Source: Physcia stellaris | Lineage: Eukaryota > Ascomycota > Lecanoromycetes > Caliciales > Physciaceae | NCBI GenBank assembly: GCA_018902385.1 | Contig: JABSSW010000025.1 | Location: 248,001 to 312,000 of the forward strand | Direction of reading: 5' to 3' | Length of the DNA stretch: 64,000 bases | In this document: in pieces, positions 1 to 11,479 of the stretch | Layout of the letters: the number at the start of each line of letters is the position of its first letter | Position numbering within the stretch: position 1 is the stretch's first letter | Notes under the pieces: generated by a model | Databases searched by the model: none | The model's input: only the letters and a program-made list of their open reading frames with translations | What the model was told of the DNA's origin: nothing | Position numbers and translations under genes: made by a program

Positions 1-280
1 CGGGGGGTAGCGTTTGAGGATTTCGGCGATGAGCTTTTGGTTGATTTCGTTGAATTTGAAGGGGATGGAGGGGTTGTTTTTTGGGGAGTCGCGGTGCTAC
101 GGTGGTATAATCAATATTACTTGCGATTGGGAGATTGGGGGAAGGAGGACGTACGACTTGGAGGGCTTCGCTTGCTGCGCGGGGGGTTGTTGTGAGGGTT
201 CGGCATTGGGGTGGAGGTGGGATGCGTTGTTGGCGTGCAATGCGTCTTGATAGACAGGTAAGCGACTTGGAGGCCATCAT
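1..280 (-). CDS. nuo-24: NADH:ubiquinone oxidoreductase 24 kDa subunit (NDUFV2 type), 5' part
   Basis: This is the N-terminal part of the complex I [2Fe-2S] 24 kDa subunit of the mitochondrial matrix arm; the rest lies beyond the window. Exon 1 (280 down to 155, 42 codons) encodes an Arg/Ser-rich, acid-free leader typical of mitochondrial import. A 58 nt intron (97-154) opens with GTACGT and closes with TAG. Exon 2 (96 down to 1) reads [20 protein letters not shown] and ends in EILKRYPP, which matches the conserved start of the mature 24 kDa subunit just before its helical domain. The iron-sulfur cysteines lie outside the window. The first of two adjacent ATGs is taken as the start; the second, one codon on, is equally possible. 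Identification is from family knowledge of this conserved stretch, and the phase-correct splice supports the model. Confidence 0.9.
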   Translation of the reverse strand, partial: MMASKSLTCLSRRIARQQRIPPPPQCRTLTTTPRAASEALQVVRPPSPNLPIASNIDYTTVAPRLPKKQPLHPLQIQRNQPKAHRRNPQTLPP

Positions 281-916
281 GAAGAGGTTTCTGGCCTTGA
301 AGTAATGTCGTTGAAGCTCAGAGCGCATGAGATGCGAAATCAATGACCCAATCCGTACTAGCTCGCGTCGATTTATCACTTCTCGATTTCTTCACGCTTG
401 CTTTGCTCCCAACTTTCAACGACGCACCATGAGCCTTACGAGTGTTTGCTCTCCGTCCACCCTCCACCACTGCCGTGAAGATAGTTCGGCATCTGGATAA
501 CGAGTTCAGCAAGCCTCATGTACTCGTGTCTCTGCTACGCTACCGTCAATGAACCCCAAGATGAGGATTGAGGAATGCCAAGATGTTGTCCATCTCATCG
601 ACAACCGCAATAAAAATCATACAGTTTCCGCTTTTCCCTTCCCGATCCGCCTTCCTATCTTTTCTAACCCTCGCAGGGCAAGCTTTCTCTTAAGAATGAG
701 ATATTTGTTTAAGGTCAGTGGGAAAGTGGAGCACGGCTTACCTTTTCTTTGACTTTAATCCTTCACACCCTTTAATTCACTCGAATGGTTTGTATGAACG
801 TCTTATATGCAGCGAATGGTAGCCTTTAAGAGGTTTTTATTAGGGGCTAAGGGCTGGACCGTGTAACTCTCATTTAGTGGAAATCACATAGAGGTCGCAT
901 GCGCGAGACTATCCCA
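281..916. other. Intergenic region upstream of nuo-24, no gene seen
   Basis: About 640 bases with only short open frames in several directions and no recognisable protein. It should contain the promoter of the minus-strand complex I gene that starts at 280. Confidence 0.5.
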
Positions 917-1085
917 TAGTCTAGTGTGGTGCTACTTTGCCTCTCAGGCATCGTCACTGCTATAATCCATTGTGACAAAATGAATACCTGCTCTTGACAC
1001 AAAGCATATGAACATAACATGAAAGAAACATCATCTTCTGGTTCCGTCCGAAGTCGGGTAATCGTATGGTCAGTGGCCCCTCTTT
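917..1085 (+). repeat. Dispersed ~200 bp repeat, copy 1
   Basis: Shares ordered blocks with copies near 11160, 17735, 18361 and 46061: a GTCTAGTGTGGTGCTACTTT start, an ACAAAGCATATGAACAT block, and a CATCATCTTCTGGTTCC block followed by GTCCGAAGTCGGGTAA. The right end has diverged more than in the other copies. No open frame is conserved among copies, so it is probably a short non-autonomous element. Confidence 0.65.
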
Positions 1086-1112
1086 ATCGTATGCGCGAGA
1101 TGATGACATTGA

Positions 1113-2316
1113 CGTAGGAAACATCGACTCCAGTATGACAATTCCTATCCCGTCCCTGAAGGGTTGTACGACGAATTGGAGTTTGATGCTGCCACGGATC
1201 CACTTGCTGCCGACAAGATCGCTGCAGTAAAGACATTTCGTGAGATCACGAAATCCATAGATGTTCGCGTTATCATTCATATGAAAGGTAATCTTGTCCA
1301 CGAGGCCCTGGAAATGCTCAAGGAGAAGTTAAGCTTCGAGCATCGATTCTCAATTTTTTGCGAGCATCTATCGAAGCAGAATAATCACATTTACACTTGA
1401 AACAATTCTCATTTCGATCCTGTACTTGAATCCCACAGTCTATTATTTGTGGCTCAATTCTGACACACGTGCAGGCTAGAGACAAAGGCGACCGTCTACT
1501 TGTTGATACTTTCAGCGATGTCAATCCGTTTTCTCTGGCTCCTGACTATGATGTTATGCGAAACTCTGCGCTCGAGATCCAAGACACTAGAGAGCCGTGA
1601 GCCTTTAGAAGCCTGGTTAGTCTGAGTCAGAGAACGTTCCGGGATAACATCATTCATAATTTGCACAGGTGCAATGCGTCAATGAAACGTTGAATCGTTT
1701 ATGTTAGGACTTTGAAAGCAAAGCAATCATCAGCTTCACTCGATCTGTTAATGATTTTGGTCCACTTGATTGAAATGATCGAATTCATCCTTCAATTCCT
1801 CTCAACGATCTTCTGGAAAATCTAGTCTTTGAAATCAGACGTCGCAAAGGAGACACTCGAAAGATCACAACTTTCAAATATCCAAAGCTCGATTCGAAAA
1901 GGATTCAGGTCTAGGCCTGTCCTCAGTTTACCGATCTTGCAAGCCGTCGTTTGATGGTTTGCGCCAACAAAATCCGATGCCTCGGAGATGTCGCTAATGA
2001 ATTGCACCGCTATGTCCTTGCTCGCGTTCTTGCACCGTCATCAAAACCTAACGATCTCTTCGAGGTCTACAGAACCCCGGAGAAAGCAACAGAGTTTCAC
2101 TTGATCCTCGAGAGGGTTATTGCGAATCTATCGAAAGCCCAGAAGAGGGCGGTGCAATTTTGCTCGGACTTAGTCAAAATCCCATCGCAAAACAGGTCTG
2201 GAAAACAGGTTACCCGACTTCAGAAGCAAAATGCATTTGCGTTCCATGGCATATGCCAGATTTTCTCCCATATTCACATGCGGACTCTCACGAACCACGC
2301 GCAGCCAATCTTTTAA
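1113..2316 (+). pseudogene. Remnants of one or more unidentified genes
   Basis: Three plus-strand stretches look coding by composition but do not join into one frame: 1113-1400 (acidic/hydrophobic, contains TDPLAADKIAAVKTFREI), about 1474-1600 (contains DTFSDVNPFSLAPDYDV, preceded by a possible acceptor GTGCAG), and 1951-2316 (contains ANELHRYVLARVLAPSSKP and HLILERVIANLSKAQKRAV). I do not recognise the family. They may be exons of one gene with undetected introns, or the debris of an old gene. They sit directly downstream of repeat copy 1. Confidence 0.3.
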
Positions 2317-2560
2317 CCACGTCCTTGGCACCTCAGATCTCCCAGTCTCATTCTTAATCCTATTTCCTATTTCATTTCATTTTCGGTCACTGCATTCACA
2401 GACGCTTCCTTGCCACTTCCTCAGGCACATCCCTACGGTATTCCCTACTGCTTCCTTTTCGCTTCCCTTCGGCTTCCCTCTGTCGCTAAGTATTCACCTT
2501 TGGCTCGATTGGGAAGGAAGCGACATTCGTTGCATACTTAAACCCTTCTTCTCCACCATT
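2160..2560 (+). repeat. Duplicated promoter-proximal block, copy 1
   Basis: Shares two well-separated segments, in the same order and orientation, with 3520-4000. One runs from CCCATCGCAAAACAGGTCTG through CAGGTTACCCGACTTCAGAAGC. The other contains GGGAAGGAAGCGACATTCG followed by CATACTTAAACCC. The second resembles a core promoter region just upstream of a candidate start at 2754. The spacing between the copies is about 1.4 kb. Confidence 0.55.
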
Positions 2561-2753
2561 CCTCTCTCTTTCCTACCTATCTCCACATCCACATCCACAT
2601 TCACCACACCAGCATTGAGCATTGAGGATCCTCTCTTCCTTTCTAGCTCAATTAAATTCATCTATCTATTGAGCTTGGTTCTTGCCTTGTCTATCAGCTA
2701 CTTGTTGGTACGAACATCATCCTCTTCTGACGTTGAACTATCTAGAAGAGATG

Positions 2754-3528
2754 CCAAGTATGAATTCCAATTCGAGTTCCAGGAAGCCCTCGACGCAGAT
2801 AAGGCCGCTGGGAACTCTCCCTAAATCAAGAATGATACCTTAGATAGCAGCAATGCTTGATGATGTCGCGAGTATGGAAGACTCACCGCATGGGTCATTA
2901 CAGCTCCCTCCCACGGTCCTTGTACGAAAAATATCCGAATCCGTTAGTTCTACCGTGTTGTCGATTATATACCGATCGCGCAGATCAGTCTGATACTGAA
3001 GATAGTGATTCCGATGAAGAGGCAATGAGTAAGTCAGGTAATGCGTAAAAGTAATGCATAGGCTAACAGATGGAAGAACGTCAAATGAAGAAAGCGGGTC
3101 GTATGGATAAGGGGAAGGGGCGAGCCCAAGCCAAAAAGCCAGCAACGCTGAAGCTGACTGCGCCTAAGCCCCCCCGTAAGTCGGGTAATGCATAAAGGTA
3201 ATGCATAAAGGTAATGCATTAGCTAATGGATATTAGCCACCGCACGCAAAACAGTTCCTGTGACGAAAGTAAATCGCTCAAAGACGAAAAAGCCATTGGC
3301 AAAGCGGTTGGGTCCCTGAGCAAAACAGAGAGTGGCGAACGTATCAGTAATGCATTCAGGTCATGCGCTATTGAGTATTGGCTAACACATCAATAGAAGC
3401 GCCGCTATGCGAAAAACGTAATGGCAGCTCAGAGAGAGATACGTCGCTTCCTTAGCCGGCTATCCATTCGTCATGTTACGAATTCAGCAGCAAAGAGAAT
3501 CCCAATCACCAAGAAATCAGAGACATAG
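2754..3528 (+). pseudogene. Basic/acidic low-complexity hypothetical gene with three look-alike introns, probably decayed
   Basis: A candidate ATG at 2754 (MPSMNSNSSSRKP) lies downstream of the duplicated promoter block. Later segments encode an acidic run (DTEDSDSDEEAM, about 2990-3028) and a Lys/Arg-rich run (MKKAGRMDKGKGRAQAKKP, about 3070-3175). Three clear GT-AG introns are visible at 3029-3069, 3176-3236 and 3341-3396, and they resemble one another. The frame does not carry cleanly through the first and second junctions, and a stop interrupts the 5' part, so the gene is either broken or carries base-call errors. One break lies at a run of seven C (3169-3175). The composition suggests a nuclear or chromatin-bound protein, but no family is recognised. 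Confidence 0.35.
3029..3396 (+). repeat. Sequence-related introns with GGTAATGCATAAA units
   Basis: Introns at 3029-3069 and 3176-3236 start almost identically (GTAAGTC, then A or G, then GGTAATGC) and contain one to three copies of a 13 bp GGTAATGCATAAA unit. The third (3341-3396) contains CAGTAATGCATTCAGG and GGCTAAC. Unrelated introns of one gene rarely look this alike, which suggests duplication or an introner-like origin. Confidence 0.5.
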
Positions 3529-4000
3529 TCCAAATTCCATCCATCGCAAACCAGGTCTAACACAGGTCGCCCGACTTCGGAAGCAGGATGGTTTTCTACG
3601 GAAAGTGGGTTTTTTGGTCAAATTTTGACATCATATAATTCTGAAAACTGAGCATTGTAGGTGTCCATCCACAATCGTCTCGCCTAGCTTCTTACCATCT
3701 CACTGGTTAGATCTATTTGAAGTCTAGATTTTGTCTCAGTCACTAATGTGAGATGCTCCAGGGAACCAGCTGAATCACAATTATCTCGTCACCTCTCAGA
3801 TCATATATGATCCATTGGCCTTCCACTGCGGAAATTGCAGTGAGTCTCTTACTTTGCGTGAGATCACTTCGCCTGGACTGCGGATTGGCTAATTGACGTA
3901 CCAATGACCTGCGAGTCTACTCAAGCTACCTATTCACCTACAGACCCGATCTGGAAGGAAGCGACCATTCGCAACTACTTAAACCTCCTCTGCCCCCAAT
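3520..4000 (+). repeat. Duplicated promoter-proximal block, copy 2
   Basis: Second copy of the block at 2160-2560. It carries CCATCGCAAACCAGGTCT with CAGGTCGCCCGACTTCGGAAGC, and further on CTGGAAGGAAGCGACCATTCG with ACTACTTAAACC. It lies upstream of the decayed coiled-coil gene region that starts near 4560. Confidence 0.55.
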
Positions 4001-4565
4001 CAAATCTTCCCCTTTACATATATTTTCCCTATATACATCCAGTACATAAGTACAACCACAATCAACCAGCCTTATAGGTTCCTCTCTATATCCACTATTC
4101 CGCTATCGTCACCTGTTCCCCACTCTCTTGAACTTTAGTTCTACTGCGACCCCGAGCACTGATTACATTTCTGCATCTACATTCAACCTATTCGGCTACA
4201 AAATGGCATTTTCATCAACACATGTATACCTCTATCTCTATTCTCACCTCTATACCCGCACCTGCATACCATCATCTCTATAATCTCACCTCTATAAAAT
4301 CATCTCTATATCTTCACCTTCTCCACATACCAACTCTCCATCAGCTCTTCCAGATGTCCCCCTTACAATGCGCGGTGCAGCCAACCATTAGACATCCTCG
4401 ACAGATGACTGTCCCGCTGCAAAGCCTCCCGGACAAACAATCCACGATTCTGGAAAATGAGGTTAAATATGACATCTAAATATCGGCATCGCGGGACATT
4501 AACTGGAAGTTTACTAGAAAACAATATTAGGTGTTCTCGACGGATCTGACCCAGACTGTGCGAAA

Positions 4566-5910
4566 ATGGAGAAAGTGAGAGGAATGCTTATGGGCTTAAG
4601 CAAACATGACAAGTATACTTCCGCCGCTGTTGAGGCCCTGAAGAGACATGAAAAAGAGATGGACCCGCGAGCTGAAGAAATTGCAAACCGCGTTCGCGAG
4701 GCTACACGCTTAGACCGCGGTCGGGTCTTTGTCAAAGGCTATCTCAAAGGCTACGAAGATGGCAGAGTGAAATTTTGGTAAGCCACCATACCCTGCAGCA
4801 GAGGTTGGATGAGATTGACCGCCGCGATAAACCCGTCGAGACGAGCGATTCCTCGACACTCCATGCAGCGATCATTGCTCAGCTTCGTCAGAAGTTGAAG
4901 ACTAAAACGGTCAATGAGAATACACTTCAGTCCGAATTGAACGAAACGAGGCGTGATCTATTGACAAAGAACAATGTCATCAACGCTCATAACGACGTAT
5001 CAACAGCAAGAACTAGGCGCTCAACAAATCGAACGAAAATTTCAACACCACGAAGAAGAAATTGAAGTCAAGTGATAAAACAGTCAAGAATCAAAATGAA
5101 AAGCTCAATTCGCTGAAAAAAAGTCCGCGAAGAAGAACAAAACTATTGAAGATCAAAAACGGAATCTAGCCTTTTATCTACGAAAATACCGTGAAGAATC
5201 TTCCAAATCAACTCACTGCGAAGAATGACGCTTTCTCAAAGCAAAATGAGAAATTAAACTGTATGAAGAGCGATATACAAGCTAAAGACACAGATTTCGA
5301 AGCCAAGGATAGCACTATCGCGGATCAGAAACGTGCTCTAGAAACAGATGACGGCGGTGAAGGGCAGGCTGACCCAAACGATGGAGCAGATCTAACTCAA
5401 CGTCAACCCAGCAGCAGATCGCCGTACTGTCTTCTCCTGTTAACTCTCCCGCATTGGGAGCAGCAGTACTGACAGTACACCAAGCCACAACTCGCTCTCA
5501 AAACCCTGACATTGACTGAGAGTCCGCCGAGCTCAACTGTCTGTCTAGGCGTGGCCGCAGCACAACCAAAGAACCCGCAATCGCAGTCTTGCCCATCAAA
5601 GGTCTTAGCTAATTTCGTGACTCGACGACATTCAGAAGCCCACTCGAAAGAAAGCGAAACTGAGGTGACTGGAAACAGTGTCGCTCCCAAGATTGGCGAC
5701 GCAACTGTCGCGAGATTGAAGAAGTTGCTAGTCGAAGACGGCTTGATCGAGACGGATCGTGCTGATTGTGTGTATCGTGTCCATCTTGGAAATCTCCCAG
5801 TCATGTGCTCCTTGATCGTGTTCAAAAATGACCGAGGATTACAAGATCATCTGCGTCAGGCGCTCTATCGACGACTTGATTGCGCCGATGTCCTGATGCA
5901 TCGAAGTTGA
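4566..5910 (+). pseudogene. Decayed coiled-coil protein gene of unknown family
   Basis: Plus-strand segments read as one type of protein but in shifting frames. 4566-4781 encodes a 71-residue charged stretch (contains EALKRHEKEMDPRAEEIA). About 4799-5065 encodes a heptad-like stretch (AAIIAQLRQKLKTKTVNENT). About 5191-5400 is more coiled coil (QNEKLNCMKSDIQAKDTDF). 5512-5910 is a Ser-rich and then folded-looking 3' part (KIGDATVARLKKLLVEDGLI, ending ALYRRLDCADVLMHRS). Possible introns do not restore all junctions. The family is unknown; the predicted coiled coil is the only structural statement I can support. Confidence 0.4.
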
Positions 5911-7170
5911 CAATAGTCATAAAGGGTCTTCCTCTATCCCGAGCCCGCGGTTGATTCTACAACCATCGTCCCTTCAACCGAAACGGTCGACCGCTTGGCA
6001 ACTGAGAGCCTGTCTCGATCTCGCCCCTACGACGAACTAATGACGGTGGCCACAGGCATCGATGCTCATATAGCCAGGAGATCCTGAAGATCGCAATGAA
6101 ATCCGACCATGGGATGGCTTTCATCTATCTAGGAGACGTCGAACCAACAGTTCAGCTTGTCACCATCACACTGAATAAGAAAGACTTCCCAGATCCTACC
6201 AGATCCGTGCGGAGGCCTTGGATATCTCAGTGAGATTGACGTCAACCAACACTCACACAACCCATTCCGACAGCTTGGAACCCGTGAGAGACAGCTTCTT
6301 CGGTCTGCACGAGTCATCGAACACAGTGACAGCATAGGCGGGAACGTACACGGAGGCATGCGCAAAGTCAAGGCTGAGTCCCCGTGAACCGCGTCTGCCA
6401 GGCTTATCCATGAGCGAAAAGAATCTTAAGCAACCCAATCTGTTCAAAAATCACGACAACATGATGTCAAATCGCTGAGCGATGTTTGGCGCGAGAGAGG
6501 CGAAGTCAGCCAACAGTGAGAGCGACAATTATCACATGGCAAAGGGGATCCCAGCCGCCGTTCCTTGCATGAGCGATTGATATGGCGGCTGTTCTTGACG
6601 CATGTGATGAAATGGGTTTTGGACAAGACTGTTTCCGCTCTAAGTTTCATGGTTAAACAGGCGTATCGTCATGAAACGACTCGTCCAACAGCAACGACCG
6701 CGATGGCACCCACGTTGTCTATATACAACGTGCAGTTTTCCATTCTCGATCTCTCCAAAGAGCTTCCAGATCACATCGTCCGAATCGTGCCTCCTTTCGA
6801 CCTTCCATCACGCTCGCTCTCTGTCCAAAAAGTGCTTACATGCTTTGGCGGAGAAAGTCCTCAAGCAGCATCTCGCATCTCAGAAAAAGTATTCTGTCTT
6901 AAGCTTTTGTATCGACATCGCGGTTTATCTCCACCCCGTGCAAATTGGTACGAAGCGAAACGCATCATTCAAATCCTTGCATCGCTTTGGAATCAAGGAC
7001 AGTATCCATATCGATGGAGACGAAAGCATGTGAGATCATGATCACGAAGAAATTGTTGCCAGACGAGAGGTTGTCATCCAGAATTACTCGGCAGAGTTGA
7101 AGACCATGTGGCGTTCTACGATTACAAAGTTTGCTGCCGATGATCGAATGAAGAAAGGAATGAAGCTATA
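5911..7170 (+). pseudogene. Further coding-like debris downstream of the coiled-coil gene
   Basis: Short plus-strand stretches with coding-like composition occur in mixed frames, for example around 6094-6200 (contains DHGMAFIYLGDVEPTVQLV) and 6670-7040. They may be 3' exons of the gene above or another decayed gene. No domain is recognised. 7040-7170 ends in stop-rich sequence. Confidence 0.25.
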
Positions 7171-7551
7171 GAACAGTATGCTGGGTGTAAATTATATGGA
7201 TTTACGAACTTATTGAAATAGCATGATCAATCAATCACTCCGTCAAAGGTTATAAAGGGTGAGAAGCAGTTTCCTCAAGGTACATTAGTCGTAATTGTCT
7301 CTAGGTGAATGCCGTCTATACTTGATACTTAGCCCCTATGTACCCATTACGCCTGGCCAACAAACGAACCCCGGCCATATTTTCTACATCACATCACCCC
7401 TTGTGCCTAGAAAAGGATCGTCTCCCCATACCTTATTCCCCCTTTCCCCATTTTCCCACTCATAACAATCTACCGTTTCCTTTTCCCTCTCCATGCAAAA
7501 TTTCTTAAGCTCGTCTGGCAGTAACACGAGCATGGCCCCTCTTATCCGTCT

Positions 7552-9636
7552 TCAGAGTCGCGTCACCGTGATCCCCTCCCCGTGGTCGTTACAGGCTACC
7601 ACCTTGACAATCTCCACCTCCTTAGCGATGGCCCCTCCTGACGCAATAGTGGTGGTGGAGGTGACGAAGCCCGTGCTTGGGCTTCGCGTGCCGGCAGAGG
7701 TGCCCTCGGTGGTCTGGGTTTTTGAGAGGGGGGTGTTAGCTTATTCTAATGGCAGATAGGGTGCTTGTTCTTAGACAAAGCTAAGAGCTGAGAAATAGGA
7801 AAGGTAGTTCTTTGTGAGATCAATCTTCTCCATTTCTGGGACGTAGATGGGCTGTGTTTATATATGAATGGAATTCCGGAATTGAATTTTTCCCCGCTAG
7901 GTGGGCCTACCGGTTCTCAACGAATTGGTGTTCAATCTTGAATAGGGCAAGTGGGGGGAGGATGAAGTGAGAGTTTTTTTCTTTCTCTACGAGGCGCTGT
8001 TGGGGAGGGAACAGCGAAGAAGGGAGGCAGAGTGGGGAAGAGGAAAAGAGACAGGGAGCTTACAGTTGTGGTAGTGGTGGTTGTGGTGGTGGTCGTGCTC
8101 ACTGAAAAGCTTTCCGGGGTTGTTGCAGATGCGGATAGCGAAGAAGCAGATGGTGAGGGAGCCGATGACGAAGAAGCCGATGTCGAAGATGCGGATGGGG
8201 TCGAAGCGGTTGGCGAAGATGCCGGGAGGGAGGTTAGAAAAATTGTGGTGGTGGTGGTTGTGCTCACTGAAAAGCTTTCCGGGCTTGTTGTAGATGCGAA
8301 TGGCGAAGAAGCCGATGGCGAAGAAGCCGATGACGGAGAAGCCGATGTCAAAGATGCGGATGGCGAAAATGCGGATGGCGAAAATGCGGATGAGGTCGAT
8401 GCGGATTGGGTCGAAGCGGGTGGCGAAGATGCCGGGAGGGAGGTTATAAAAGTTGTGGTGGTGGTCGTGCTCACCGAAAAACTTCCCTGGGTTGTTGCAG
8501 ATGTAGATGGCGAAGTCACAGATGTAGTGCTCGCAAAAGTAGTTGGTTCAGTCGACGAAGGCACAAAAGTGAAGAATGAGCTCGTAGATGTCCCTGTCGA
8601 GCTTGGGACTAGCGTCGAAGTCGAAGGCTGGACAGATGAAGATGGCACTGGTGTCGTAGGAACCGGGGAAGGAATTGGACTTGACGGCGCGACAGATGAA
8701 CTTGATACTGGACTTTGAGTTGATTGTTCGACAGAACTAGCAGCTGGCGAAGAGGCCGTGCTGACCGAAGTAGAAGGAGCAAATGTCGTGAAAGTATCAA
8801 AGGATGTTACTGGCTGTAGCGAAGTCGTACTGTTGGCTGAACTATTCACGGATGGTGAAGAGGCCGTACTATTGGTCGAAGTAGTTACGGATGATAGAAC
8901 GGTCGTACTACTCGACGAGGTAATGATGGGTGGCAGGGTGGTCGTACTATTTATCGGAGCAGTCAGGGACGGTAGGGTTGTCGTGCTATTCGCCGAAGTT
9001 GTCGACGATGATACAGTAGCCGTACTGATGACCGAATTGGTTATGGAAGGCAGAGCCGTCGTACTGTTTATTGGAACAGTCGAAGACGATGGAACAGCTG
9101 TACTATCAAGCGACGAAAAAGTAGAAGACGGTAGGGCAGTCGTGCTGTCGAGCGAAGTTATCGAGGATGACTCAGTAGTCGTACTAATGACCGAAGTTGT
9201 TATGGACGATATAGAACCTATCAATAATTTGGAGTCAGTTTTCTTACTCTTGAGTAAATGGAGTATAAAACATGCTTTTTGAGCCGACTGCTCTCGCCAT
9301 ACGTCTTGACATTCGATAAAGGGGTTAGACAACGAAGAAAAGGCTCAAATGACACGCACTTATTGAGTTAATTGTAGATGTTGTGGGTAGGGAAGAAGAA
9401 ATGGAGTCCGCCGATGTCGTTACAGATGAAGACGATGACACACTGGAATCGGTTGTGCTAGGTAAGATAAGTGTAGTTATGTTATCAAGTTGCCGTCCGT
9501 TGAGGTGCGCTCCGGCGAAGAATGGACCTCGCAGCCCCCCTGGGTAATGGGGCTGGCCTGGAGCGGCAATAACGACATGTGAGACAAAGAGCCCAAATCC
9601 GGCAGCCAAGCTGACGAGAGATGACTGGATATGCAT
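7552..9636 (-). CDS. Secreted Ser/Thr-rich low-complexity protein
   Basis: Three exons (9636-9360, 9217-8064, 7713-7552) join in phase to 530 codons plus stop. The ATG at 9636 starts a classic signal peptide: MHIQSS, then a hydrophobic core (LVSLAAGFGLFVSHVVIA), with cleavage likely before APGQP. The mature protein is almost wholly Ser, Thr, Ala and Pro and contains poly-Thr runs. Three imperfect 160-200 bp repeats share the unit ESFSVSTTTTTT followed by a TSLPASSP motif. Intron 1 is 142 nt. Intron 2 (7714-8063) is 350 nt, long for this genome, and could hide a small exon. Such proteins are usually heavily O-mannosylated cell-wall or secreted proteins. No GPI-anchor tail is obvious, since the C-terminus (NDHGEGITVTRL) is not hydrophobic. 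An upstream in-frame ATG at 9729 would place the signal peptide internally and is less likely. Confidence 0.75.
8084..8470 (-). repeat. Coding minisatellite in the Ser/Thr-rich gene
   Basis: A GTGCTCACTGAAAAGCTTTC block recurs three times (near 8094, 8262 and, slightly diverged, 8467), separated by tandem 9-12 bp units of the GAAGCCGATGGC type. Copy number is likely to vary between strains. Confidence 0.8.
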
Positions 9637-11159
9637 TGTAAATACTTTAGATGTATATTTGTGGAAAGAGTGTTGGTCTAAAAAGCAGAAGTGATGCTTT
9701 GACGAGAGACTGGAAGACTGTTTGTGCAATGGGAATACGTGGACACTATATACTTATTTACCTTCTATATGAGAAAGTTGAGCCGCAGGATTCGACAATT
9801 GCCCTTTTACTCATCGTCCTATTGTTTGAAAAGCATCTGCTTGATTGACTTACTAAGTATTCCTTAGTATTCCGAGTGGAGAAAAGCCATGGAGCTTGCT
9901 GATATGTATAAAGTAAGCTATGATTTTTGCAAATCGGAGGAAGAGCCGGGAAGGAATTGCTTCAAAAAATTGTTCTTGAATAGTGGCTTGAAGGGTAGAG
10001 TGGAAATCGTTCTGACTGATCCGGAAATCGTTACTTGCTGAACCACCTAGAAATCTTAGCTAAAGAAGTGAGCGCGCAGCCACGGCTCGGATGCAATCTC
10101 GATGGAGCCTAGAAGATATGGCGAATCACGGTTTCTGAAAGTCTAAAATCGATAAGATACCACGTGGAAAAGCCATACTTCTAACGAAGCCATACTTCTG
10201 AGGAAGCCATACTTCAAAGGAAACCAACACCAGGTGAGGCACACGAGTGGATTCAGTTCTCAATGGGCTTGGACTCACCCAAGCGTCAAGGTGATGGTAT
10301 TTCGTTAGATTCCGCACACCGACACTACAAACACATTACTAAAACGTTACTAACGAGTAATAGAAATATTGGGAAGCTGGAAAGCCCCCTCAGCGCGGTA
10401 AATGGGTCACTGGAGACGAGTCTGTGACGTCCACGATGGAAAGCTGCGTCACAAGTTGGTAAAACATGGTGAGGCCAGTTCCTCAAAATGCCGGGTAGCC
10501 TTCTCCAGAATCCAGAGTAGCTGTTGATCCGGCAATTTCGGATAGCAGTGAGGTTCTACTCATCCTATTTTGCCATGGATTGTGTGCAATATGATGAGAC
10601 TCAGTCAAGAGCCCGCAGCAGTAATTTTGATCATTTCTAGGTATCATAGTTGGATCTCTGTGTGCAAAGTGCGGCGCCACCACTGAATTTGACTTTCGGC
10701 GGCTCGCGCGGCAAAAGCCGTTGAAAAGCGACAAAGTTACACTTTACCAATGAGCTTGCTTCCTCAGCCCATCCATCCCTCTCACTAATTCTTCCTTGAA
10801 GTGATCAATGCCGGTCAATCCCGCACAAACATGTTGAACCCCGTGCCCTTATTCGCATAGCTTTCGGTCAGTCGAGCGAAAACGCTTTCGATATACTTCA
10901 CTTAACCTCTCTTGAAGAGACGACAGAGAATCGATTAATCCAATCGAAACTCACCAGGACAGGCGACTTCAAAGATGGCTCTGAATAAATGCACCAATTA
11001 GGAATTGTGTTGTACTTGTACTTGTGAACGACACTCGTCAAAGCGTCGAATGGTACAGCCAACCATGGTCAGGCTAGGTGGAGCATACGAGCTCAAAAGT
11101 GCTATCAGAAGATTCGCCGGTGCCCTTCTGGGGATATCCGATATTCTGGGATAATGCGA
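9637..11159. other. Intergenic region, no convincing gene
   Basis: Upstream of the Ser/Thr-rich gene. It holds a three-copy 17 bp tandem repeat at 10170-10220 and no recognisable coding sequence on either strand. Confidence 0.5.
10170..10220 (+). repeat. 17 bp tandem repeat, three copies
   Basis: Three consecutive units beginning AAGCCATACTTC and differing only in their last five bases. No function is apparent. Confidence 0.85.
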
Positions 11160-11360
11160 TTTTGACTTGGATTCATCGCCACTGATATACTCATTGTGAC
11201 AAGACGCGGATCCATCCTTGCTACAAAGCATATGAATATGCCATCAGTTAAACCTCATCTTCGGTTCCGGCCGCAGTTGGGTAACCGGAGGTCTGTCAAG
11301 ATACGCACAAAAGTCGCAATACTTAGTACCAGTCATGGGATAATCTGGAACGGTCGGGAA
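11160..11360 (+). repeat. Dispersed ~200 bp repeat, copy 2
   Basis: Matches the family by GCTACAAAGCATATGAATAT, CTCATCTTCGGTTCCGG, GCAGTTGGGTAACC and, at the right end, CTTAGTACCAGTCATGGGAT, which is shared with the copy at 17735. Confidence 0.7.
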
Positions 11361-11479
11361 TCTGGCCAGACTGACCAAGAAAAATTTGGATTCAAGATGA
11401 TGCTGGAGGAATGCGTGACGCGACGGTCGCTCATTTGACTTACGAAGGTCGACCGAGGACGCGGTGGTATACTGCCAAC

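Noticed and set aside
3240-3528. A histone H3-like reading (AAQREIRRFLSR resembles the ALRE-I-RRYQ helix of H3) in the basic gene
   Set aside because: Only a five-residue match (REIRR) is convincing; the histone fold that should follow is absent, and an alternative frame is equally open.
8032-9282. Plus-strand Val/Asp/Glu-rich open frames
   Set aside because: They are antisense readings of the Ser/Thr codon repeats of the secreted protein gene.
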